Shown here: in pieces, positions 8,383 to 12,090 of the stretch | How the letters are laid out: each line of letters starts with the position of its first letter | How positions within the stretch are numbered: position 1 is the first letter of the stretch | Assembly: GCA_001897035.1 (NCBI GenBank) | Contig: MKRS01000263.1 | Location: forward strand, 1 to 12,090 | From: Bacteroidales bacterium 45-6 | GTDB taxonomy: Bacteria > Bacteroidota > Bacteroidia > Bacteroidales > Dysgonomonadaceae | Reading direction: 5' to 3' | Length of the DNA: 12,090 nucleotides | Notes under the pieces: generated by a model | Databases searched by the model: none | Seen by the model: the letters and a program-made list of their open reading frames with translations, nothing else | What the model was told of the DNA's origin: nothing | Made by a program: the position numbers and the translations under genes

Positions 8383-8886
8383 ATGGTTTCAAATATCATC
8401 TTCTTCATTTTGGCGTTCGTAGCCGTGGTATCTTCCTTCATGGCGGTTACTTCGCAAAAGATTATACGCTCCGCAGTATTTCTGCTGTTCGTATTGTTGA
8501 GCACAGCTGGGTTCTACTTCCTGCTCGACTATCATTTCCTTGCTATCACACAGATCGCGGTATATGCGGGAGGCGTGATGGTGCTGTTCATCTTCTCCAT
8601 CGTGCTGACCAACCAGCCGGGCGTGGGCGTGAAATTTGAAAAGCCCAAGCGTATGATCGTTGCGGCGATTGCCGCATTAGCTGGCTTGGCCATTTGCGGG
8701 CACATTGTCTATTACAACATCAGCCGCTTGTATTTCTACACCACGCAGGAAGAATTCAAGATGCAGGACATCGGTTTCGGTCTGCTCGGCACTGGAAAAT
8801 ACCAGAACATGCTTCCTTTCGAGGCTGTGAGCTTGCTGCTGCTTGCTTGCATCATTGGCGGCGTGATGATTGCGCGGAAGAGGTAA
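8383..8886 (+). CDS. nuoJ: NADH-quinone oxidoreductase subunit J
   Basis: NuoJ is a membrane subunit between NuoK and NuoA/H; a pi-bulge in its third helix takes part in coupling. The 167-residue protein has five predicted membrane helices. The conserved core AITQIAVYAGGVMVLFIFSIVL matches helix 3 of the family, including the Tyr-Ala-Gly-Gly bulge region. The protein ends soon after the last helix with IARKR, which is a normal cytoplasmic stop. The ATG at 8383 runs straight into helix 1. An overlapping frame beginning at 8349 has no family resemblance and was ignored. The gap to nuoK is 136 bases, the longest inside the operon, and contains a strong hairpin. Confidence 0.93.
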   Translation: MVSNIIFFILAFVAVVSSFMAVTSQKIIRSAVFLLFVLLSTAGFYFLLDYHFLAITQIAVYAGGVMVLFIFSIVLTNQPGVGVKFEKPKRMIVAAIAALAGLAICGHIVYYNISRLYFYTTQEEFKMQDIGFGLLGTGKYQNMLPFEAVSLLLLACIIGGVMIARKR

Positions 8887-8951
8887 GAGGGGTTTTGAGA
8901 AAAGTCAAGGCGACCGATTTATTTAAGAAGAAATAGAAATATAAAAAATAC

Positions 8952-9006
8952 AATGTGCCGGATGTGGCTACGGATCGGATTCAATCCGCTTTCCAATCCG
9001 CACATT
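8952..9006 (+). promoter_or_regulatory. Nested hairpin in the nuoJ-nuoK gap
   Basis: An outer stem pairs AATGTGC (8952-8958) with GCACATT (9000-9006) and continues for four more pairs past one bulged C. Inside it lies a second exact inverted repeat, CGGATT-C-AATCCG (8976-8988). A short T run (ATTTTTC) follows and the nuoK ATG is 17 bases away. It could be an attenuator, an RNA-processing site or the remnant of a small palindromic repeat element. Confidence 0.45.
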
Positions 9007-9022
9007 TTTCAAATAGAAAAAC

Positions 9023-9367
9023 ATGGGTGAATTCATAACAAATCTGCTGAACAACGCCATTCCGATCGAGCTTTACCTGGCCGTGAGTACCGTTGTGTTT
9101 TTTGTTGGGGTATATGGCTTCTTGTCGCGCAAGAACATGATTATGGTGCTGATCTCTATCGAGCTGATGCTGAATGCAGCCGACATCAACTTTGCCGTCT
9201 TCAACCGTTACCTCTATCCGCATCAGCTGGAAGGATTTTATTTCACGTTGTTCGCGATAGCAATTGCTGCGGCGGAAGCTGCCATTGCCATTGCCATCAT
9301 CATCAATATTTACAGAAAAGTGAACAGCATCTATATTGATGAGAACGTTTCAAGCATGAAACATTGA
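9023..9367 (+). CDS. nuoK: NADH-quinone oxidoreductase subunit K
   Basis: NuoK is the smallest antiporter-like membrane subunit of complex I. The 114-residue protein has three helices and both buried glutamates known to matter for coupling: Glu47 (in SIELMLNAADINF) and Glu85 (in AAAEAAIAIAI). The family is usually near 100 residues; the extra length here is a slightly longer N-terminus and a polar C-terminal tail (about 101-114). The start at 9023 fits helix 1. The gene follows the nested hairpin and is 68 bases before nuoL. Confidence 0.95.
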   Translation: MGEFITNLLNNAIPIELYLAVSTVVFFVGVYGFLSRKNMIMVLISIELMLNAADINFAVFNRYLYPHQLEGFYFTLFAIAIAAAEAAIAIAIIINIYRKVNSIYIDENVSSMKH

Positions 9368-9435
9368 TAATTCAGAGTAGAAAACAAACAAAGATGAGCC
9401 TTCAAAAAAATCATCTACTTATATAAGAAATATTT

Positions 9436-11175
9436 ATGCTTACTTTAAATTCAATATGGATTCTGATTCTTCCGATTGCCATGTTCTTGATTCTCGGGAT
9501 AGGAGGAAAATACATGAAACCTCTTGTTTCCGGTATTTTGGGAACCATCTCAATGGCCGTCACAACTCTTCTGTCTTACGTGGCTGCCTACCAGTATTTC
9601 TTTGTGGTGGGGAGGTCCGCCGACGGGACATACAAAGCAGTGGAAGCATTCAATTTCGAATGGCTGAGGTTCACCGAAGCACTTCACATTGATTTGGGTT
9701 TTTATATCGATGCCATTTCCGCGATGATGCTGATTGTAATCACCACTGTTTCGCTGATGGTACACATCTACAGCCTTGCCTACATGAAGGGCGAAAAAGG
9801 TTTCCAACGCTATTATGCCTTCCTGTCGCTGTTCAGCTTCTCGATGCTGGGGCTGGTGGTTGCCACCAACATTTTCCAGATGTATATTTTCTGGGAGCTG
9901 GTGGGCGTTTCGTCCTATTTGCTGATCGGGTTCTACTACACGAAACCCTCGGCTGTGGCAGCTTCCAAAAAAGCATTTATCGTCACCCGTTTTGCCGACT
10001 TTTTCTTCCTGATCGGGATTCTGTTGTTGTCGTATTTCACCAAGACATTCGATTTCCATACATTGACACAAGTGGAATCGCCCTGCTTCAGCAGCTTTGC
10101 AGGAGCCTCCTTCCTGGGAATATCGGCCATCTCGTGGGCCATGCTCCTGATCTTTATGGGAGGGGTTGGTAAATCGGCCTTGTTGCCATTTCATGTGTGG
10201 CTACCCGATGCCATGGAAGGTCCGACCCCCGTTTCGGCACTTATCCATGCTGCCACGATGGTGGTTGCCGGTGTGTTTTTGATTGCCCGTTTGTTCCCCG
10301 TATATTTGTTCCAGACGCCTGAAGTGCTGCAACTGATCGGCTACATCGGAGCCGTCACCGCCTTGTTTGCCGCAGTGGTGGCCTGTACGCAGACCGACAT
10401 CAAGCGCGTGCTGGCATTTTCCACCATTTCCCAGATTGCCTACATGGTGACCGCTCTGAGCGTGTCGGGTTATGACGGACACGAAGGATTGGGATACATG
10501 GCTTCCATGTTCCACTTGTTCACGCACGCCTTCTTCAAAGCCTTGTTGTTCCTCGGTGCAGGAGCCATCATTCATGCTGTGCACAGCAACGAAATGGACG
10601 ACATGGGAGGCTTGGGAAAACACATGCCGATTGCGAAATGGACGTTTCTGATTGCCTGTTTGGCCATTGCCGGGATACCACCGTTTTCGGGATTTTTCTC
10701 CAAAGATGAAATTCTGGCTGCGGCCATGCACCACGACATCGTGTTGTTCAGCATTCTCTTCTTGGCTGCTGGTTTGACGGCTTTTTATATGTTCCGGCTT
10801 TATTTCCGCATCTTCCACTACGAAAGCGACAAGCATTACCACCATGCGCCCCACGATGCGGGAGCGGCCATGTCCTTGCCGTTGATTTTTTTGGCAATTG
10901 TCACCGTGCTGATTGGCTGGTTGATCCCCTTCGACGAATTTATCACGGCCGACGGCAAAGCGTTCGAATCGCACATCGATCCGCTGGTGGCAGGCCTTAG
11001 CATCGGTATCGCCGTGATAGGCATTGTGGTGTCTTATGTGTTCTACTTCAAGAAAAACGAAAACAACCCAGTTAAAAAGACAGCGAAAAAGAAACGTAAA
11101 AATATATTAACAATATATATAGCACCATCTATTGGTATGGATAATGAAGGATACAATTTTCGAGTAATTGCATGA
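9436..11175 (+). CDS. nuoL: NADH-quinone oxidoreductase subunit L, 3' end replaced by unrelated sequence
   Basis: NuoL is the distal antiporter-like proton-pumping subunit. Residues 1 to about 552 are clearly NuoL: HIYSLAYMKGEKGFQRYYAFL, buried Glu154 in FWELVGVSSYLLIGFYY, Lys246 in GGVGKSALLPFHVWLPDAMEGPTPVSALIHAATMVVAG, and IPPFSGFFSKDEIL with its Lys. Family members usually run somewhat over 600 residues. They end with the loop into the long lateral amphipathic helix and a last membrane helix that clamps neighbouring subunits. Here the family sequence stops after VVSYVFYFKKNENNPVKKTAKK, and 27 unrelated residues (553-579) lead to a stop. The base composition drops at the same point. The protein as read would lack the lateral helix. 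This is most likely a nuoL cut by a sequence junction near 11091, not a natural short NuoL. Confidence 0.88.
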   Translation: MLTLNSIWILILPIAMFLILGIGGKYMKPLVSGILGTISMAVTTLLSYVAAYQYFFVVGRSADGTYKAVEAFNFEWLRFTEALHIDLGFYIDAISAMMLIVITTVSLMVHIYSLAYMKGEKGFQRYYAFLSLFSFSMLGLVVATNIFQMYIFWELVGVSSYLLIGFYYTKPSAVAASKKAFIVTRFADFFFLIGILLLSYFTKTFDFHTLTQVESPCFSSFAGASFLGISAISWAMLLIFMGGVGKSALLPFHVWLPDAMEGPTPVSALIHAATMVVAGVFLIARLFPVYLFQTPEVLQLIGYIGAVTALFAAVVACTQTDIKRVLAFSTISQIAYMVTALSVSGYDGHEGLGYMASMFHLFTHAFFKALLFLGAGAIIHAVHSNEMDDMGGLGKHMPIAKWTFLIACLAIAGIPPFSGFFSKDEILAAAMHHDIVLFSILFLAAGLTAFYMFRLYFRIFHYESDKHYHHAPHDAGAAMSLPLIFLAIVTVLIGWLIPFDEFITADGKAFESHIDPLVAGLSIGIAVIGIVVSYVFYFKKNENNPVKKTAKKKRKNILTIYIAPSIGMDNEGYNFRVIA

Positions 11176-12090
11176 CAGATGAGTGTTATATTGTTACACT
11201 TGCCTTTTTAATTCAATCCAACCTCAACCCATTTTTGTATAAATCTTGCTTGATCCTTAGTTGATAGGGCTCTATTCGCGTTCGATAGAGAATAACCTAA
11301 GTTCATGAAATATTGTGCACAATCATTTGTCCGTCTCATGAAGAAAAAAATTACTGTCAAAATGTGAGCAAAAAAATAGTTTGATTTTGGCTACATACCT
11401 GAGTTTCTTAAACCGATCAAATTCATGGAAACAAATTTCAACACATTACTCTCTATAAACATTTGTATCGGGCGTTCCACGATCGCTTGATTAATTTACT
11501 GCTAACAAATCGCAAACATTATTATCAATAACAACTTAAAAATGAATATACAATGTGGTTAAGAATTCTATTGGCATTGAAATAAACTTTCAAAGAACAA
11601 TCGAAATATACATATGTATATATATTCCCAATTCAAAATCGTTTGAAAAAAACAGAATAAGATATTAAGGGTACCCCCCCCCTCTTTTTTGGTGTGTTTC
11701 AGATCTCGAAAACGGCAAGCCCGATTCACTTGAAATTTTTACCACAGATAGAGCATCGAAAATGATGAGACCCATGTCCGAGGAAAAATTTTTCCTAAAC
11801 CCTCTTCATGGTTTCCTAGCTCAAAAACCTGTTTTTTGGACGTTCTCATTGTGACAAGGTCAACTACCCTTTAATTTTGTCCGATCGGGCTGAAAATTTT
11901 TTTGGGAGTACCTCTTGACTATCCCCAGAGGTAGTTTTAACCGTTTTCAAAAATCTCTCCTCGTTTTTTCTCAATGACAAAATTACTGATGGGTTTTCCA
12001 GAAATCCAGGTTTTTGACACGACAACACCCTATAAACCTAGAAGGAGAGGTCGAAAACGAAAACGGCCAAAACTACCTCTGGGGATAGTC
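11092..12090. other. AT-rich non-coding tail, probably not from the same genome
   Basis: From about 11092 the character changes. As an example, 10201-10260 has 36 G+C in 60 bases whereas 11521-11580 has 14 in 60. After the nuoL-frame stop at 11175 there is no gene-like frame for 915 bases, and nuoM does not follow. The stretch holds a 16-base palindrome around CATATG (11606-11621), a run of nine C (11674-11682), a degenerate repeat CCGAT-N5-TGAAA (11721 and 11881) and a long inverted repeat at the end (11917-12090). Long T/A runs and diverged repeats without genes look like eukaryotic, perhaps arthropod, repeat DNA. That origin is an impression, not a proof. Confidence 0.6.
11917..12090. repeat. 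Imperfect inverted repeat ending on the last base
   Basis: The left arm 11917-11948 begins GACTATCCCCAGAGGTAGTT. The right arm 12059-12090 is its reverse complement with 30 of 32 positions matching; the only differences are two adjacent bases. The 110-base spacer has no gene. The right arm stops exactly at the window edge, which is what is expected when an assembly halts at a repeat, or it could be one end of a small non-autonomous element. Confidence 0.75.

Noticed and set aside
8349..8639. 96-residue plus-strand frame overlapping nuoJ
   Set aside because: It is a shifted reading of nuoJ with an Arg/His-rich composition and no family resemblance.
9550..10194. 214-residue minus-strand frame, and a similar 257-residue one at 10201-10974
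   Set aside because: Both are antisense to nuoL; their His/Gln-rich composition mirrors hydrophobic codons on the other strand.
11092..11175. The last 27 residues of the nuoL frame as a genuine new C-terminus
   Set aside because: They match no part of NuoL, coincide with the change in base composition and end soon after; chance read-through past a junction is more likely.
11674..11682. C9 run as a phase-variable tract
   Set aside because: It lies in gene-free tail DNA with no frame to switch and no promoter that I can see.
1..12090. CRISPR array, tRNA/rRNA gene, transposase or defence system
   Set aside because: I saw no regularly spaced repeats, no RNA-gene structure and no transposase or nuclease motifs in any credible frame.

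Overview
The window looks like a fragment of a Bacteroidota (probably Bacteroidales) chromosome whose right end runs into DNA of a different character. Three things point to Bacteroidota: a complex I operon in the order nuoA-B-CD-H-I-J-K-L with nuoC and nuoD fused and no nuoE, nuoF or nuoG between CD and H; an exact Bacteroidetes-type promoter (TTTG-N19-TACTTTTG) in front of nuoA; and mostly weak Shine-Dalgarno sequences. All genes are on the plus strand.

Layout. Bases 1-786 are the 3' part of an ABC-transporter ATPase of the iron-siderophore/cobalamin/heme uptake type; its first residues lie off the left edge. A 484-base gap follows with a terminator-like hairpin (881-919), a 13-base direct repeat with a 17-base period (983-1012), a GTGGAA-rich inverted repeat (1138-1171) and a possible promoter (1238-1245). 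Next is a membrane-bound hybrid histidine kinase (1271-3706) with kinase, receiver and Hpt domains on one chain and no DNA-binding output. A 321-base gap separates it from the nuoA start; it holds a hairpin, a 13-base palindrome and the nuo promoter. The nuo genes fill 4028 to about 11091.

The genes together. NuoB, NuoCD and NuoI form the connecting arm (iron-sulfur clusters and quinone site). NuoA, H, J, K and L are membrane subunits for quinone coupling and ion pumping. Without NuoEFG there is no NADH-oxidising module, so the electron donor cannot be read from this locus. Two hairpins, before nuoJ and before nuoK, may shape expression within the operon.

Right end. nuoL stops matching its family at about residue 552 (near base 11091). 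The frame continues for 27 unrelated residues and then about 915 bases of AT-rich, gene-free DNA follow. This tail carries a degenerate repeat, a C9 run and an imperfect inverted repeat whose right arm ends on the last base of the window. nuoM and nuoN, normally next, are absent. The tail resembles eukaryotic (possibly arthropod) non-coding repeat DNA. A chimeric assembly is the simplest explanation; a real bacterium-to-host insertion is the interesting alternative. I did not find a convincing new multi-gene system.
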